The translations under genes were made by a program, and so were the position numbers. Below are positions 23,156-34,659 of a DNA stretch of 64,000 bases, piece after piece. The notes beneath the pieces were generated by a model. The model ran no database searches and was not told where the DNA came from. It saw nothing but the letters and a program-made list of their open reading frames with translations. The stretch is taken from positions 124,001 to 188,000 of the forward strand of contig NZ_MWUE01000026.1 in the NCBI RefSeq assembly GCF_002077695.1. Direction: 5' to 3'. Source of the stretch: Pantoea latae. Lineage in GTDB: Bacteria > Pseudomonadota > Gammaproteobacteria > Enterobacterales > Enterobacteriaceae. Positions within the stretch are counted from its first letter, which is position 1; every line of letters begins with the position of its first letter.

Positions 23156-23409
23156 GCTGTGATCCTTGTGGGTCATCCTGTGACGAGAAGCCAAAATTTT
23201 TTCGCCTCTCAGTATGAAACTGTGATCGCCATTAAACAATTTGAATCGCTCTGAAAGCCTTGCCAGATCATTCGTTAAGCACATTTTGTTATGACCTTCC
23301 CTGGTGCGTTATTCCATTCGGTAACTACTCATTCCAATTCGTAATTTCATCTGCCAGAAGGGCGCAACGTATAGTCGCGTTAAATTACGGTTACAACGCC
23401 AGGATTATC
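23156..23409. promoter_or_regulatory. Divergent iap / cysG-cysDNC control region
   Basis: Holds the start of the sulfate-activation operon. TATAGT at 23370-23375 is a possible -10 for cysG with no good -35, as expected for a CysB-activated promoter. Several ATTCC/TAACT half-sites occur at 23310-23345, but no CysB site can be fixed by eye. Confidence 0.4.
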
Positions 23410-24825
23410 GTGGATTACTTGCCTCTTTTCGCCGATCTCAAAGGTCGTCCGGTGCTGGTTGTGGGCGGCGGCGACGTCGCCGCGCGCAAAATCGAGCTGC
23501 TGCGTCGCGCTTCCGCCCAGGTGCGGGTGGTGTCGCGTGAACTCTGTCCGGAGCTGCAGGCGCTGCATCAGGAACAGCAAATTGAGTGGCTGGCGACGGC
23601 GTTCGACGCGGCGCAGCTCGACACGGTTTTCCTGGCGATTGCCGCCACCGACGACAACCAGCTTAACCGTCAGGTTTACGACGAGGCCAACGCCCGTCAC
23701 CGGCTGGTCAACGTGGTGGACGATCAGCCGAAGTGCAGCTTTATCTTTCCGTCGATTGTCGATCGCTCTCCGCTGGTGGTTGCGATCTCCTCCAGCGGCA
23801 CCGCGCCGGTGCTGGCGCGTATGCTACGCGAAAAGCTGGAGGCGCTGCTGCCCGCCAGCCTGGGACAGATGGCGGAGGTGGCGGGTTCGTTTCGCGACAG
23901 CGTGAAGCAGCGCTTCAGCCGCATGTCCGACCGCCGCCGCTTCTGGGAGCGCGCCTTTAACGGCCTGTTTGCCAGCCAGATGTCGGCGGGCAATGTAGAC
24001 GAGGCGACACGCACTCTGCAGCGCGAGCTGCAGGAGGAGCCGAACCGCGAAGGCGAAATTATTCTGGTGGGTGCCGGACCCGGCGACAGCGGTCTGCTGA
24101 CGCTGCGCGGCCTGCAGGTGATGCAGCTGGCCGACGTGGTGCTCTATGACCATCTGGTCAGCGACGAGGTGCTGGATCTGGTGCGCCGCGACGCCGACCG
24201 CATCTGCGTTGGCAAACGCGCCGGCGCGCACTCAGTGCCGCAGGAAGAGACCAACCGCCTGCTGGTAGAGCTGGCGCGCAAGGGCAAGCGCGTGGTGCGT
24301 CTCAAAGGGGGCGATCCCTTTATCTTCGGCCGCGGCGGCGAAGAGCTGCAGGCGGCGCAGGAGGCGGGCATTCCGTTTCAGGTGGTGCCCGGCGTCACGG
24401 CGGCGGCAGGCGCCACCGCCTATGCCGGTATCCCGCTGACCCACCGCGATCACGCGCAGAGCGTGCTGTTTATTACCGGCCACTGCCGCGCCGACGGCGA
24501 TGCGATCGACTGGCCTTCGCTGGCGCGCGCGCGTCAGACGCTGGCGATCTATATGGGCACGGTAAAAGCGGCGGAAATCAGCGAAGGCTTGATTCGCCAC
24601 GGCCGCGCCGCCAACACGCCGGTGGCGGTGATTGGCCGCGGCACGCGCCAGGATCAACAGGTGCTGACCGGCACGCTGGAACACCTTGAGACGCTGGCTG
24701 CCGCCGCGCCGACGCCCGCGCTGCTGGTGATCGGGGAAGTGGTGAAGTTGCATGAGCAACTGGCGTGGTTTCAACATTCTGCACAGCAGGCGACCCGCGA
24801 GTCCGCCGTTGTCACTCTGGCTTGA
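23410..24825 (+). CDS. cysG: Siroheme synthase CysG (trifunctional)
   Basis: Uroporphyrinogen III C-methyltransferase fused to precorrin-2 dehydrogenase and sirohydrochlorin ferrochelatase; makes siroheme for CysI. GTG start at 23410 ([16 protein letters not shown]), preceded by CCAGGA; longer starts lack family support. The N-terminal NAD-binding domain has [11 protein letters not shown]; the C-terminal methyltransferase has [15 protein letters not shown] and [15 protein letters not shown]. 471 residues against 457 in E. coli. It lies only 9 nt before cysD, so it is transcribed with sulfate activation rather than with nirBDC as in E. coli. Confidence 0.95.
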   Translation: MDYLPLFADLKGRPVLVVGGGDVAARKIELLRRASAQVRVVSRELCPELQALHQEQQIEWLATAFDAAQLDTVFLAIAATDDNQLNRQVYDEANARHRLVNVVDDQPKCSFIFPSIVDRSPLVVAISSSGTAPVLARMLREKLEALLPASLGQMAEVAGSFRDSVKQRFSRMSDRRRFWERAFNGLFASQMSAGNVDEATRTLQRELQEEPNREGEIILVGAGPGDSGLLTLRGLQVMQLADVVLYDHLVSDEVLDLVRRDADRICVGKRAGAHSVPQEETNRLLVELARKGKRVVRLKGGDPFIFGRGGEELQAAQEAGIPFQVVPGVTAAAGATAYAGIPLTHRDHAQSVLFITGHCRADGDAIDWPSLARARQTLAIYMGTVKAAEISEGLIRHGRAANTPVAVIGRGTRQDQQVLTGTLEHLETLAAAAPTPALLVIGEVVKLHEQLAWFQHSAQQATRESAVVTLA

Positions 24826-24834
24826 GGAAAAATC

Positions 24835-25743
24835 ATGGACCAAAAAAGACTCACCCATCTGCGTCAGTTAGAGGCGGAAAGCATTCATATCATCCGCGAA
24901 GTCGCGGCGGAGTTCAGCAATCCGGTAATGATGTACTCCATCGGCAAAGATTCGTCGGTGATGCTGCATCTGGCGCGTAAAGCCTTCTACCCCGGCACGC
25001 TGCCGTTTCCGCTGCTGCACGTCGACACCGGCTGGAAGTTCCGCGAGATGTACGCGTTCCGCGATCGCACCGTGAAAGAGATGGGCGCCGAGCTGCTGGT
25101 TCATCGCAATCCAGAAGGCGTGGCGATGGGCATCAACCCGTTTGTGCACGGCAGCGCCAAGCACACCGATATCATGAAAACCGAAGGGCTGAAGCAGGCG
25201 CTGAACAAATATGGCTTTGACGCCGCGTTCGGCGGCGCGCGCCGCGACGAAGAGAAGTCGCGCGCCAAAGAGCGCATCTACTCCTTCCGTGACCGTTTCC
25301 ATCGCTGGGACCCGAAAAACCAGCGTCCTGAGCTGTGGCACAACTACAACGGCCAGATCAACAAAGGCGAAAGCATCCGCGTCTTCCCGCTGTCGAACTG
25401 GACCGAACTCGATATCTGGCAGTACATCTTCCTGGAAAATATCGACATCGTGCCGCTCTACCTCGCCGCGCCGCGTCCGGTGCTGGAGCGTGACGGCATG
25501 CTGATGATGGTGGATGACGATCGTATCGATCTGCAGCCTGGCGAAGTGATCAAGCAGCGTATGGTGCGTTTCCGCACCCTGGGCTGCTGGCCGCTCACCG
25601 GCGCGGTGGAGTCTGAAGCGCAGACGCTGCCGGAAATTATCGAAGAGATGCTGGTCTCTACCACCAGCGAACGGCAGGGCCGCGTGATTGACCGCGATCA
25701 GTCCGGTTCGATGGAACTGAAAAAACGTCAGGGTTATTTCTAA
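24835..25743 (+). CDS. cysD: Sulfate adenylyltransferase small subunit
   Basis: Catalytic PP-loop subunit that forms adenosine phosphosulfate from ATP and sulfate, driven by GTP hydrolysis in CysN. 302 residues as in E. coli. The PP-loop appears as [29 protein letters not shown] is the substrate loop. It follows cysG by 9 nt and precedes cysN by 10 nt, with a TAAGGAG Shine-Dalgarno at the cysD stop serving cysN. Confidence 0.98.
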   Translation: MDQKRLTHLRQLEAESIHIIREVAAEFSNPVMMYSIGKDSSVMLHLARKAFYPGTLPFPLLHVDTGWKFREMYAFRDRTVKEMGAELLVHRNPEGVAMGINPFVHGSAKHTDIMKTEGLKQALNKYGFDAAFGGARRDEEKSRAKERIYSFRDRFHRWDPKNQRPELWHNYNGQINKGESIRVFPLSNWTELDIWQYIFLENIDIVPLYLAAPRPVLERDGMLMMVDDDRIDLQPGEVIKQRMVRFRTLGCWPLTGAVESEAQTLPEIIEEMLVSTTSERQGRVIDRDQSGSMELKKRQGYF

Positions 25744-25753
25744 GGAGACGCAG

Positions 25754-27181
25754 ATGAATACCGTTATTGCACAACAGATTGCCGATCAGGGCGGCGTGGA
25801 AGCCTGGCTGACCGCGCAACAGCATAAAAGTCTGCTGCGTTTTCTCACCTGCGGCAGCGTCGACGACGGCAAAAGCACGCTGATTGGCCGCCTGCTGCAC
25901 GACACCCGTCAGATTTATGAAGATCAGCTCTCGTCGCTGCACAACGACAGCAAGCGTCACGGCACCCAGGGCGAAAAGCTCGACCTGGCGCTGCTGGTGG
26001 ACGGCCTGCAGGCGGAGCGCGAGCAGGGCATCACCATCGACGTGGCCTATCGCTACTTTTCTACCGAGAAGCGTAAATTCATTATCGCCGACACGCCGGG
26101 ACACGAGCAGTACACCCGCAATATGGCGACCGGCGCCTCGACCTGCGATCTGGCGATCCTGCTGATCGACGCGCGTAAAGGGGTGCTGGATCAGACGCGT
26201 CGCCACAGCTTTATCTCGACGCTGCTGGGCATTAAGCATCTGGTGGTGGCGATCAACAAAATGGACCTGGTGGAGTACCGCCAGGAGACCTTTGAACAGA
26301 TCAAACAGGATTACCTCGACTTCGCGGCGCAGCTGCCGGAAGACCTGGATATTCGCTTTGTGCCGATGTCGGCGCTGGAAGGCGACAACGTCGCGACGCC
26401 GAGCCAGACCATGCCGTGGTACAGCGGCCCGACGCTGCTCGACGTGCTGGAAACCGTTGAGGTGAAGCGCGTGGTGGATGCGCAGCCGATGCGCTTCCCG
26501 GTGCAGTACGTTAACCGCCCGAACCTGGACTTCCGCGGCTATGCGGGCACGCTCGCCTCTGGCGTGGTAAAGGTGGGGCAGCGCGTGAAGGTACTGCCAT
26601 CAGGCGTCGAGTCCAGCGTCGCGCGCATCGTCACCTTTGACGGTGACCTGCAGGAAGCGGGCGCGGGCGAAGCCATTACCCTGGTGCTGAACGACGAGAT
26701 TGACATCAGCCGCGGCGATCTGCTGGTCGACAGCGCTGCCGAGCTGGACGCGGTGCAGGCCGCTACCGTTGACGTGGTGTGGATGGCGGAGCAGCCGCTG
26801 CAGCCGGGCCAGAGCTACGACATTAAAATCGCCGGCAAGAAGGCGCGCGGCCGCGTGGCGAAAGTGATCCACCAGGTTGAGATCAACACGCTGGAGAAGC
26901 GCGCCGCCGAGACGCTGCCGCTCAACGGCATCGGGCTGGTGGAGGTGACCTTCGACGAACCTATGGTGCTGGATCCCTATCAGCAGAACCCGGTAACCGG
27001 CGGGATGATCTTTATCGATCGCCTGAGCAACGTCACCGTCGGCGCCGGCATGATCCATCAGCCGCTGAGCGGCGCGGCGCAGCAGACGGGCCAGTTCAGC
27101 GATTTCGAACTGGAGCTGAACGCGCTGATCCGCCGTCACTTCCCGCACTGGAACGCGCGCGATTTGCTGGGCGGTGAGTAA
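25754..27181 (+). CDS. cysN: Sulfate adenylyltransferase subunit 1 (GTPase)
   Basis: EF-Tu-like GTPase subunit of ATP sulfurylase. 475 residues. The G-motifs are intact: [10 protein letters not shown] (P-loop), [12 protein letters not shown] (switch II), AINKMDLV (NKxD), followed by two beta-barrel domains. Its TAA overlaps the cysC ATG by one base. Second gene of cysDNC. Confidence 0.98.
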   Translation: MNTVIAQQIADQGGVEAWLTAQQHKSLLRFLTCGSVDDGKSTLIGRLLHDTRQIYEDQLSSLHNDSKRHGTQGEKLDLALLVDGLQAEREQGITIDVAYRYFSTEKRKFIIADTPGHEQYTRNMATGASTCDLAILLIDARKGVLDQTRRHSFISTLLGIKHLVVAINKMDLVEYRQETFEQIKQDYLDFAAQLPEDLDIRFVPMSALEGDNVATPSQTMPWYSGPTLLDVLETVEVKRVVDAQPMRFPVQYVNRPNLDFRGYAGTLASGVVKVGQRVKVLPSGVESSVARIVTFDGDLQEAGAGEAITLVLNDEIDISRGDLLVDSAAELDAVQAATVDVVWMAEQPLQPGQSYDIKIAGKKARGRVAKVIHQVEINTLEKRAAETLPLNGIGLVEVTFDEPMVLDPYQQNPVTGGMIFIDRLSNVTVGAGMIHQPLSGAAQQTGQFSDFELELNALIRRHFPHWNARDLLGGE

Positions 27182-27786
27182 TGGCGCAGCACGATGACAA
27201 CGTGGTGTGGCACGACCATCCGGTGACGCGCGACGCGCGTGAACAGCAGCACGGCCATCAGGGCGCGGTGCTGTGGTTTACCGGGTTATCGGGCTCCGGC
27301 AAATCCACGGTCGCCGGCGCGCTGGAGCAGGCGCTGCACCAGCTTGGCGTCAGCACCTATCTGCTCGACGGCGACAACGTGCGGCACGGCCTCTGCCGCG
27401 ACCTGGGCTTTAGCGACGCGGACAGGAAAGAGAATATCCGCCGCGTCGGCGAAGTGGCGAAGCTAATGGTGGATGCGGGGCTGGTGGTGCTGACCGCCTT
27501 TATCTCGCCGCACCGCGCCGAACGTCAGATGGTGCGCGATATGCTGCCGGAGGCGCGCTTTATCGAGGTATTCGTCGATACGCCGCTGGCGGTGTGCGAA
27601 GCGCGCGATCCCAAAGGCCTGTATAAAAAGGCGCGCGCGGGCGAGCTGCGCAACTTTACCGGCATCGACAGCGTCTACGAGGCGCCGGAGCAGCCGGAAA
27701 TACGCTTAGCGGGCGAACAATTGGTTACAAAACTGACCGGCCAATTGTTAGACCTGCTGCGTCGCCGCGATATCATCGGATCCTGA
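27181..27786 (+). CDS. cysC: Adenylylsulfate kinase
   Basis: Phosphorylates APS to PAPS, the substrate of CysH. 201 residues; P-loop in [29 protein letters not shown] for APS binding, and the lid region [14 protein letters not shown]. Last gene of the cysG-cysDNC operon by the adjacent hairpin at 27795. Confidence 0.98.
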   Translation: MAQHDDNVVWHDHPVTRDAREQQHGHQGAVLWFTGLSGSGKSTVAGALEQALHQLGVSTYLLDGDNVRHGLCRDLGFSDADRKENIRRVGEVAKLMVDAGLVVLTAFISPHRAERQMVRDMLPEARFIEVFVDTPLAVCEARDPKGLYKKARAGELRNFTGIDSVYEAPEQPEIRLAGEQLVTKLTGQLLDLLRRRDIIGS

Positions 27787-27794
27787 ACAGACAA

Positions 27795-27820
27795 GCGGCA
27801 AATCGAGGTTGGTTTGCCGC
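27795..27820 (+). terminator. Hairpin after cysC
   Basis: GCGGCAAA / TTTGCCGC, an 8-bp perfect stem with a 10-nt loop, nine bases after the cysC stop. No T-run follows, so termination may be partial and ygbE could share the transcript. Confidence 0.45.
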
Positions 27821-27841
27821 CTCAGCGTCAACAGGATCTCT

Positions 27842-28162
27842 ATGCAGAACGTTACCCCTATGCTGGCCCGCAAAGATGACACCACCCCGGACGAGCCGCG
27901 CTCGTCGCTGCCGGGCGGCATCGTCGGCTTTCTCTCTTACTGGTGTGCGCTGGCGATCCCCTTCCTGTTGTACGGCTCCAACACGCTTTTCTTCTTCCTC
28001 TATACCTGGCCCTTTTTCCTGGCGCTGCTGCCGGTGTCGGTGCTGATCGGCATCATGCTCAGCATGGCGCTGCGCGGCAATCTGCTCTGGACCACGCCCG
28101 CCACCGCCCTTGTCGTCATCTCGCTTTTCTGGCTGCTCTTCTCATTTTTATCCGGCTGGTGA
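27842..28162 (+). CDS. ygbE: DUF3561 inner membrane protein YgbE
   Basis: Small membrane protein of unknown role. 106 residues from ATG 27842, which follows ACAGGATCTCT; an upstream start at 27809 adds a non-conserved tail. After a polar N-terminus come about three hydrophobic segments (GFLSYWCALAIPFLLYG, FFFLYTWPFFLALLPVSVL, TPATALVVISLFWLLFSFL). YGSNTLFFFLYTWPFFLALL-like wording is characteristic of E. coli YgbE, which also sits between cysC and ftsB. No function is claimed. Confidence 0.88.
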   Translation: MQNVTPMLARKDDTTPDEPRSSLPGGIVGFLSYWCALAIPFLLYGSNTLFFFLYTWPFFLALLPVSVLIGIMLSMALRGNLLWTTPATALVVISLFWLLFSFLSGW

Positions 28163-28333
28163 CGCGCCCGGATGTGCAAACGCGTCGGCAGGTTACAAAA
28201 ATTTTCCTGTCCGCCTTGGCGCCATCCTAATCAGAATTTGCGCAGACGGCCGCGAAAGCGCGCCATTTTCTCCGCTGGAGTGGAGTCCTGCATAAAGTTA
28301 TGGGATGATTGAGCCGTTTTTCAGGGGGCGGGG

Positions 28334-28648
28334 ATGGGAAAACTGACGTTACTGCTACTGGTGCTGCTTGGCTGGCTGCAATATTCGCTATGGCTGGGCA
28401 AAAACGGTATTCACGACTATACGCGCGTCAATGAAGACGTTGCGGTGCAACAGGCGAATAACGCCAAACTTAAAGCGCGTAACGATCAGCTGTTTGCCGA
28501 AATTGACGATCTCAATGGCGGCTCGGAAGCGATCGAAGAACGCGCGCGCAATGAACTGGGTATGATCAAGCCCGGTGAAACCTTCTATCGTCTGGTGCCG
28601 GATCAGAACAAACGCAACGCGCAGGCTGCGCAAAACCAACAACGATAA
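28334..28648 (+). CDS. ftsB: Cell division protein FtsB
   Basis: Bitopic septal ring protein that links FtsQ and FtsL and helps activate FtsWI. 104 residues: short cytoplasmic tip, one membrane segment ([18 protein letters not shown]), then a periplasmic coiled coil ([20 protein letters not shown]) and the conserved [15 protein letters not shown]. It is followed 3 nt later by ispD, the usual ftsB-ispDF arrangement. Confidence 0.97.
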   Translation: MGKLTLLLLVLLGWLQYSLWLGKNGIHDYTRVNEDVAVQQANNAKLKARNDQLFAEIDDLNGGSEAIEERARNELGMIKPGETFYRLVPDQNKRNAQAAQNQQR

Positions 28649-28651
28649 CTC

Positions 28652-29368
28652 ATGAACATGCACACTCTCCCTGCGGAGGTGATCGCCGTTGTGCCGGCTG
28701 CCGGTATCGGCAGCCGCATGCAGGCGACCTGTCCTAAGCAGTATCTGACCATCGGTCAGCAGACGCTTCTGGAACACAGCATTGCACGTCTGTTTTCCCA
28801 TCCCGCGATTAAACAGGTCATCGTCGCCCTTAGCCCGCACGACACGCAGTTCGCGTCGCTGCCGCTGGCGCGCGATCCGCGCGTCATCAGCGTGACCGGC
28901 GGCGAGACGCGCGCGGAGTCGGTGCTGGCGGGACTGCGCGCCGCGCAGGGCGCGAGCTGGGTGCTGGTGCATGACGCCGCGCGTCCCTGCCTGCACGCCG
29001 ACGATCTTGCGCGCCTGCTGCAGGTGCGGGAAACCAGCCATGTCGGCGCGATTCTGGCGGCGCCGGTGCGCGACACCATGAAGCGCGGCGAGCCGGGCGT
29101 CGCCGCCGTTGCCCATACCGTCGAGCGCGACGATCTCTGGCACGCGCTGACGCCGCAGTTTTTCCCCCATCAGCTGCTGACCGCCTGCCTGACGCGCGCG
29201 CTGGCGGAAGGGGCGACCATTACCGACGAAGCCTCTGCGCTGGAATACTGCGGCTATCATCCGCTGCTGGTCAGCGGGCGCAGCGATAACATCAAAGTCA
29301 CCCGGCCGGAAGATCTGGCGCTGGCGGCATTTTATTTAACCCAGATTCAGTTAAAGGAGAGCGCATGA
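28652..29368 (+). CDS. ispD: 2-C-methyl-D-erythritol 4-phosphate cytidylyltransferase
   Basis: Third step of the MEP isoprenoid pathway: joins CTP and MEP to CDP-ME. 238 residues; nucleotide-binding PAAGIGSRM near the N-terminus, the central HDAARPC and C-terminal [15 protein letters not shown]. It overlaps the start of ispF, the same pathway. Confidence 0.98.
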   Translation: MNMHTLPAEVIAVVPAAGIGSRMQATCPKQYLTIGQQTLLEHSIARLFSHPAIKQVIVALSPHDTQFASLPLARDPRVISVTGGETRAESVLAGLRAAQGASWVLVHDAARPCLHADDLARLLQVRETSHVGAILAAPVRDTMKRGEPGVAAVAHTVERDDLWHALTPQFFPHQLLTACLTRALAEGATITDEASALEYCGYHPLLVSGRSDNIKVTRPEDLALAAFYLTQIQLKESA

Positions 29369-29850
29369 TGCGTATCGGTCACGGTTTTGACGTTCACGCT
29401 TTTGGCGGCGAAGGTCCGCTGGTGATTGGCGGCGTGCGGATCCCGTTTGAGCACGGGTTTATCGCCCATTCCGACGGCGACGTGGCGCTGCATGCGCTGA
29501 CCGACGCGCTGCTGGGCGCGGTGGCGATGGGCGATATCGGCAAGCTGTTCCCTGATACCGATCCCGCCTTCAAAGGCGCGGACAGCCGCGGCCTGCTGCG
29601 CGAAGCCTGGCGGCGCATCGCGGCGAAGGGCTACCGCATCGGCAACGTCGACGTCACGATCATCGCCCAGGCGCCGAAGATGCTGCCGCACGTGCCGCAG
29701 ATGCGCGTCAATATCGCCGAAGATCTCGGCTGCCATATGGATCAGGTCAACGTGAAAGCGACCACCACCGAAAAGCTGGGCTTTACCGGACGCGGCGAAG
29801 GCATCGCCTGCGAAGCGGTGGCGCTGCTGCTGAAGGCGGACGCGGCATGA
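29368..29850 (+). CDS. ispF: 2-C-methyl-D-erythritol 2,4-cyclodiphosphate synthase
   Basis: Cyclises CDP-ME 2-phosphate to MEcPP with release of CMP. The zinc ligands are in [10 protein letters not shown] and the following HSDGDV block; [17 protein letters not shown] closes the protein. Two adjacent ATGs exist (29365 and 29368); the second gives the family start [10 protein letters not shown] and 8-nt spacing from AGGAG at 29355-29359, the first gives a 4-nt ATGA overlap with ispD and one extra Met. 160 residues. Confidence 0.95.
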   Translation: MRIGHGFDVHAFGGEGPLVIGGVRIPFEHGFIAHSDGDVALHALTDALLGAVAMGDIGKLFPDTDPAFKGADSRGLLREAWRRIAAKGYRIGNVDVTIIAQAPKMLPHVPQMRVNIAEDLGCHMDQVNVKATTTEKLGFTGRGEGIACEAVALLLKADAA

Positions 29851-30896
29851 TGCTGGAGAACCAGGCTTTTCTGCACGGCAAACCGACCGCGCGCGGCGCC
29901 ATCAAAGCCAACCCGGAAGATTTCGTGGTGGTGGAAGATCTCGGTTACGGCGCCGACGGCGAGGGCGAGCATCTGCTGGTGCGCATCCGTAAAACCGGTG
30001 CCAATACTCGCTTCGTAGCAGAGGCGCTGGCGAAATTCCTCGGCGTGCATCAGCGCGATATGAGCTACGCCGGCATGAAAGACCGTCATGCGGTGACCGA
30101 GCAGACGCTCTGCTTCCGTATGCCGGGTAACGCGATGCCCGACCTGAGCGCTTTTGCGCTGGAAGGTGTCGAGATCCTCGAAGCGGTGCGGCATAAGCGC
30201 AAGCTGCGCATCGGCGCGCTGGCGGGCAACGCCTTTCGCCTCGTGGTGCGTCATATCAGCGATCGCGACGCGGTGGAGTCGCGCCTGGCGTTAATCCGCG
30301 ACGCCGGCGCGCCCAACTATTTCGGCACGCAGCGCTTCGGGCGCGGCGGCAATAACCTGACCATGGCGCAGCAGTGGGCGCGCGGCGAAATCAGCCTGCG
30401 CGATCGCAACAAGCGCAGCCTGATCCTCTCGGCGGCGCGCAGCGCGCTGTTCAACCAGGTCACCAGTGCGCGCCTGCAGCAGCAGGGCTCGCTGACGCAG
30501 GTGATGGCGGGCGACGCGCTGCAGCTAGCCGGTCGCGGCAGCTGGTTTGTTGCTCAGGCGGATGAGCTTGAGGCGCTACAGGCGCGCGTCGACGGTCATG
30601 AACTGCGCATTACCGCGCCGCTGCCCGGACGCGGCGAACCCGGCCCGCAGACAGAGGCGCTCGCCTTTGAGCAGCAATCTCTGGCGGGCGCAGCAGAATT
30701 GGTTACACTGCTTGAGCGAGAGCGTGTGGATGCGGCGCGGCGCGCCATGCTGGTGGTGCCGCGCGATCTGCGCTGGAGCTGGTGGGACGACGTCACGCTG
30801 GAGATGCAGTTTTGGTTACCGGCAGGCAGCTTCGCCACCAGCGTGATTCGGGAACTTCTGCAACAGGAAGGTGACGATGCGGATATTGCTGAGTAA
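29847..30896 (+). CDS. truD: tRNA pseudouridine(13) synthase TruD
   Basis: Makes pseudouridine 13 in tRNA-Glu and in some mRNAs. 349 residues; catalytic aspartate in [12 protein letters not shown], the [12 protein letters not shown] block, and the TRUD insertion domain before the C-terminal [16 protein letters not shown]. Start at the ATGATG overlapping ispF by 4 nt; the second ATG is equally possible. Its last 20 nt overlap surE. Confidence 0.96.
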   Translation: MMLENQAFLHGKPTARGAIKANPEDFVVVEDLGYGADGEGEHLLVRIRKTGANTRFVAEALAKFLGVHQRDMSYAGMKDRHAVTEQTLCFRMPGNAMPDLSAFALEGVEILEAVRHKRKLRIGALAGNAFRLVVRHISDRDAVESRLALIRDAGAPNYFGTQRFGRGGNNLTMAQQWARGEISLRDRNKRSLILSAARSALFNQVTSARLQQQGSLTQVMAGDALQLAGRGSWFVAQADELEALQARVDGHELRITAPLPGRGEPGPQTEALAFEQQSLAGAAELVTLLERERVDAARRAMLVVPRDLRWSWWDDVTLEMQFWLPAGSFATSVIRELLQQEGDDADIAE

Positions 30897-31638
30897 TGAT
30901 GACGGGATCTATGCGCCGGGCATTCAGACGCTGGCGAAAGCGCTGCGTCGTATCGCTGAGGTGCAGGTGGTCGCGCCCGATCGCAATCGCAGCGGCGCCT
31001 CTAACTCGCTGACGCTGGAGACGCCGCTTCGCACCTTTACTCATGAAAATGGCGATATCGCCGTGCAGATGGGCACGCCAACCGACTGCGTCTACCTCGG
31101 CGTTAACGCGCTGATGCAGCCGCGCCCCGACATTGTGGTCTCCGGCATCAACGCCGGCCCCAATCTGGGGGACGACGTGATCTACTCCGGCACGGTGGCC
31201 GCAGCGATGGAAGGGCGTCACCTCGGCCTGCCCGCGCTGGCGGTGTCGCTCAACGGCCAGCAGCACTACGAAACGGCGGCGGCGGTTACCTGCGCGCTGC
31301 TACAGGCGCTGACGCGCGAGCCGCTGCGCACCGGACGCATTCTCAATATCAACGTGCCGGATCTGCCGCTGGAAGAGATCAAAGGCATCCGCGTGACGCG
31401 CTGCGGCAGCCGTCATCCCGCCGATCAGGTGATTGCCCAGCAGGATCCGCGCGGCAATACCCTTTACTGGATTGGTCCGCCAGGCGAAAAATTCGACGCC
31501 GGTCCCGATACCGACTTCGCCGCTGTGGATCAGGGCTACGTCTCCGTGACCGCTTTGCACGTCGACCTGACCGCCCACGGCGCGCAGGATGTGCTGATCG
31601 ACTGGCTGGCGAAGTCGGAGGTCAATCTCGTATGGTGA
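30877..31638 (+). CDS. surE: 5'/3'-nucleotidase SurE
   Basis: Survival protein; metal-dependent nucleoside monophosphatase and exopolyphosphatase active in stress and stationary phase. Start at [15 protein letters not shown] (30877), after an AGGAAGG site; 253 residues as in E. coli. Metal-binding Asp-Asp in NDDG and [20 protein letters not shown] are intact. It overlaps truD by 20 nt and pcm by 7 nt. Confidence 0.97.
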   Translation: MRILLSNDDGIYAPGIQTLAKALRRIAEVQVVAPDRNRSGASNSLTLETPLRTFTHENGDIAVQMGTPTDCVYLGVNALMQPRPDIVVSGINAGPNLGDDVIYSGTVAAAMEGRHLGLPALAVSLNGQQHYETAAAVTCALLQALTREPLRTGRILNINVPDLPLEEIKGIRVTRCGSRHPADQVIAQQDPRGNTLYWIGPPGEKFDAGPDTDFAAVDQGYVSVTALHVDLTAHGAQDVLIDWLAKSEVNLVW

Positions 31639-32258
31639 ACCGGCGTATCGAAGCGCTGCTGGAGCAGCTGCGCCAGCAGGGCATCCACGATGAGATCCTG
31701 TTAAAGGCCATTGCGGAGGTGCCGCGCGAGCGTTTTATCGACGAAGCCTTCGAGCATAAAGCCTGGGACAACGTGGCGCTGCCTATCGGTTCCGGCCAGA
31801 CCATTTCCCAGCCCTATATGGTGGCGCGCATGACCGCGCTGCTGGCGCTGCAACCCCATTCGCGCGTGCTGGAGATTGGCACCGGTTCCGGCTATCAGAC
31901 CGCTATTCTGGCGCACCTGGTGGACCATGTTTACTCGGTCGAACGCATCAAGGGTCTGCAGTGGCAGGCGAAACGCCGTCTTAAACAGCTCGATCTGCAT
32001 AATGTGTCGACGCGCCACGGCGACGGCTGGCAGGGCTGGCCCGCGCGCGGTCCCTTCGACGCTATCATTGTCACCGCCGCCCCGCCGGAAATTCCGACTG
32101 CGCTGATTGCGCAGCTCGATGAAGGCGGCATTATGGTGCTGCCGGTGGGAGAGGATCAGCAGGTGCTGAAGCGCCTGCGCCGTCAGGGTGGCGACATTGT
32201 GGAAGAAACTATTGAGCCGGTGCGCTTTGTGCCGCTGGTTCAGGGCGACCTGGCCTGA
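31632..32258 (+). CDS. pcm: Protein-L-isoaspartate O-methyltransferase
   Basis: Repairs isoaspartyl residues in aged proteins using SAM. 208 residues; [17 protein letters not shown] substrate block and the SAM motif [15 protein letters not shown]. It overlaps surE by 7 nt, as in the conserved surE-pcm-nlpD-rpoS stationary-phase cluster. Confidence 0.97.
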   Translation: MVNRRIEALLEQLRQQGIHDEILLKAIAEVPRERFIDEAFEHKAWDNVALPIGSGQTISQPYMVARMTALLALQPHSRVLEIGTGSGYQTAILAHLVDHVYSVERIKGLQWQAKRRLKQLDLHNVSTRHGDGWQGWPARGPFDAIIVTAAPPEIPTALIAQLDEGGIMVLPVGEDQQVLKRLRRQGGDIVEETIEPVRFVPLVQGDLA

Positions 32259-32423
32259 GATTTACCCTACGTATTTCTTCACAACTGTTTCATAGCACCA
32301 TCCTTTTGATCTTGTTACTATCCATTTTCATGCGTCTTACGCAGGTTTTATTACGCCTCACAGAGCGTTGTGCTGGTGTGTAAGCAAAACAGCATTATTC
32401 AGGTTTGCCATCACGGGGGAACA

Positions 32424-33515
32424 ATGAGCACGGGAAGCCCAATATTTCAGTTACGCCGCCTGGCGGCGCTTTCTCTGGTTGGATTTTGGCTGGCAGGCTG
32501 TAGTTCAGGCGACAACACACAAGCACCCATTAGCCAGGTTGGAGATAACGGCGGCAGCGGCGGCATGCTAAGCGCATCTGGCGGCGTTCCTTCTACACCA
32601 CGTCAAAACGGAATGGTTAACAATACTGTACCTTCGGCGCCGAGCGGCAGCGCAATGGTAAGCGGCAATGATAATGTGCAGACGCAAAACGGCCGTATTG
32701 TGTACAATCGCAGTTATCAGAATATTCCGAAAGGTAGCTACGCCGGCGAGACTTATACCGTAAAACGCGGCGACACCCTGTTCTACATCGCCTGGATTAC
32801 CGGCAACGATTTCCGCGATCTGGCTCAGCGCAACAACGTCCCGGCCCCGTACGGCCTGAATGTCGGCCAGACGCTGCAGGTTGGCAACGGCTCAGGCCAG
32901 CCGATTACCGGCGGCAATGCCATCACCGCAGCGGACGCAACGCAGGGCGGCGTCCCGACCGCGCCGCAAATTAAACCAGCGCCTGTTGCACAGCAACCAG
33001 TTATTACGTATTCTGATGATTCGGGTAACTCGTCTGGTAGCAAAATGTTGCCGTCGAGAGGGACAAATGTTGCAACGACAACAGCGCCCCCCGTGGTTGC
33101 CGCACCGCCTACGGTCAGCAGTACAACGAACAGTTCGACGCCGGTTGGAAGCTGGCGTTGGCCGACCGATGGGAAGATTATCGATAACTTCTCCGCCTCT
33201 GAAGGGGGGAACAAAGGAATCGATATCGCTGGTTCGCGTGGACAACCTGTCGTCGCTACCGCATCAGGAAGGGTAGTGTATGCAGGTAACGCGCTCCGGG
33301 GTTACGGCAACCTGATCATCATTAAGCACAATGATGATTATCTGAGTGCCTACGCCCACAACGATACAATGCTGGTCCGGGAACAACAGGAAGTTAAGGC
33401 GGGGCAAAAGATCGCTACCATGGGTAGCACCGGAACCAGTTCAGTTAGATTACATTTTGAAATTCGTTACAAGGGGAAATCCGTAAACCCGTTGCGTTAT
33501 TTGCCGCAGCGATAA
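32424..33515 (+). CDS. nlpD: Murein hydrolase activator NlpD (lipoprotein)
   Basis: Outer-membrane lipoprotein that activates amidase AmiC at the septum. Start at [12 protein letters not shown] (32424), after CACGGGGGAACA; lipobox LAGC with acylated Cys26. A low-complexity Ser/Gly/Asn linker precedes a LysM domain ([14 protein letters not shown]), then a second linker and a LytM/M23 domain. The zinc ligands are degenerate: NKGIDIAG in place of HxGxD and VRLHFEIR in place of HxH, as expected for an activator rather than a hydrolase. 363 residues. In E. coli the main rpoS promoter lies inside nlpD. Confidence 0.95.
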   Translation: MSTGSPIFQLRRLAALSLVGFWLAGCSSGDNTQAPISQVGDNGGSGGMLSASGGVPSTPRQNGMVNNTVPSAPSGSAMVSGNDNVQTQNGRIVYNRSYQNIPKGSYAGETYTVKRGDTLFYIAWITGNDFRDLAQRNNVPAPYGLNVGQTLQVGNGSGQPITGGNAITAADATQGGVPTAPQIKPAPVAQQPVITYSDDSGNSSGSKMLPSRGTNVATTTAPPVVAAPPTVSSTTNSSTPVGSWRWPTDGKIIDNFSASEGGNKGIDIAGSRGQPVVATASGRVVYAGNALRGYGNLIIIKHNDDYLSAYAHNDTMLVREQQEVKAGQKIATMGSTGTSSVRLHFEIRYKGKSVNPLRYLPQR

Positions 33516-33565
33516 ACCGGCAGACCCCTGCTGTTCTGCCCTGGGATCACGGGTAGGAGCCGCTT

Positions 33566-34558
33566 ATGAGCCAGAATACGCTGAAAGTAAACGAGTTACA
33601 TGAAGATGCGGAATTCGAGGAGAACGGAGCTGAGGTTTTTGATGAGAAGGCTCTTGTTGAAAACGAACCCAGTGATAACGACGTAGCGGAAGAAGAGTTG
33701 TTGTCACAGGGTGCGACGCAGCGCGTTTTGGATGCGACGCAGCTCTATCTCGGGGAGATTGGCTATTCCCCGCTGTTAACGGCAGAGGAAGAAGTGTTCT
33801 TCGCTCGCCGTGCATTACGAGGCGATATCCCTTCTCGTCGCCGCATGATTGAAAGTAACTTACGACTGGTGGTGAAGATTGCCCGCCGTTACAGCAATCG
33901 TGGTCTTGCACTGCTTGACCTGATTGAAGAGGGTAATCTCGGCTTGATCCGCGCCGTGGAGAAATTTGACCCAGAACGTGGGTTCCGTTTCTCAACGTAC
34001 GCCACCTGGTGGATTCGTCAGACGATTGAACGGGCGATCATGAATCAAACCCGTACCATCCGCCTGCCGATTCACATTGTTAAAGAGCTGAACGTTTATC
34101 TGCGCACCGCGCGTGAGCTCTCCCACAAGCTCGATCATGAGCCAAGTGCGGAAGAGATTGCGGAGCAGCTGGATAAACCCGTTGACGATGTCAGCCGTAT
34201 GCTGCGTCTCAACGAGCGCATCACCTCGGTTGATACGCCGCTGGGCGGTGATTCCGAAAAAGCGCTGCTGGATATTCTGGCCGACGAGAAAGACAACGGT
34301 CCGGAAGATACCACGCAGGATGACGATATGAAGCAGAGTATCGTTAAGTGGCTGTTCGAACTGAACGCCAAGCAGCGCGAAGTGCTGGCGCGTCGTTTCG
34401 GCCTGTTAGGCTATGAAGCGGCAACGCTTGAGGATGTGGGCCGCGAAATCGGTCTGACCCGCGAGCGTGTACGTCAGATTCAGGTTGAAGGCCTGCGTCG
34501 TCTGCGTGAAATTCTGCAGGCGCAGGGTCTCAACATTGAAGCACTGTTTCGTGAGTAA
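33566..34558 (+). CDS. rpoS: RNA polymerase sigma factor RpoS
   Basis: General stress and stationary-phase sigma factor (sigma-38). 330 residues, full length. Region 2 has [20 protein letters not shown], region 3 [16 protein letters not shown], and region 4 the helix-turn-helix [20 protein letters not shown], ending IEALFRE as in other enterics, so there is no sign of the truncations common in laboratory isolates. A strong terminator follows. Confidence 0.98.
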   Translation: MSQNTLKVNELHEDAEFEENGAEVFDEKALVENEPSDNDVAEEELLSQGATQRVLDATQLYLGEIGYSPLLTAEEEVFFARRALRGDIPSRRRMIESNLRLVVKIARRYSNRGLALLDLIEEGNLGLIRAVEKFDPERGFRFSTYATWWIRQTIERAIMNQTRTIRLPIHIVKELNVYLRTARELSHKLDHEPSAEEIAEQLDKPVDDVSRMLRLNERITSVDTPLGGDSEKALLDILADEKDNGPEDTTQDDDMKQSIVKWLFELNAKQREVLARRFGLLGYEAATLEDVGREIGLTRERVRQIQVEGLRRLREILQAQGLNIEALFRE

Positions 34559-34578
34559 TTAACAAGGTTGTAAGTACG

Positions 34579-34612
34579 AAAAAGCGGTGGCTGATGCCAC
34601 CGCTTTTTTTTT
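34579..34612. terminator. Intrinsic terminator of rpoS, possibly bidirectional
   Basis: Perfect 10-bp stem AAGCGGTGGC / GCCACCGCTT with TGAT loop, then nine T. The complementary A-rich left side could also serve mutS from the other strand. Confidence 0.92.
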
Positions 34613-34659
34613 GTTGCGACAGCGGCGGCAGGGCCGGAAAGGCCTGCCGCCAGGGTGCG

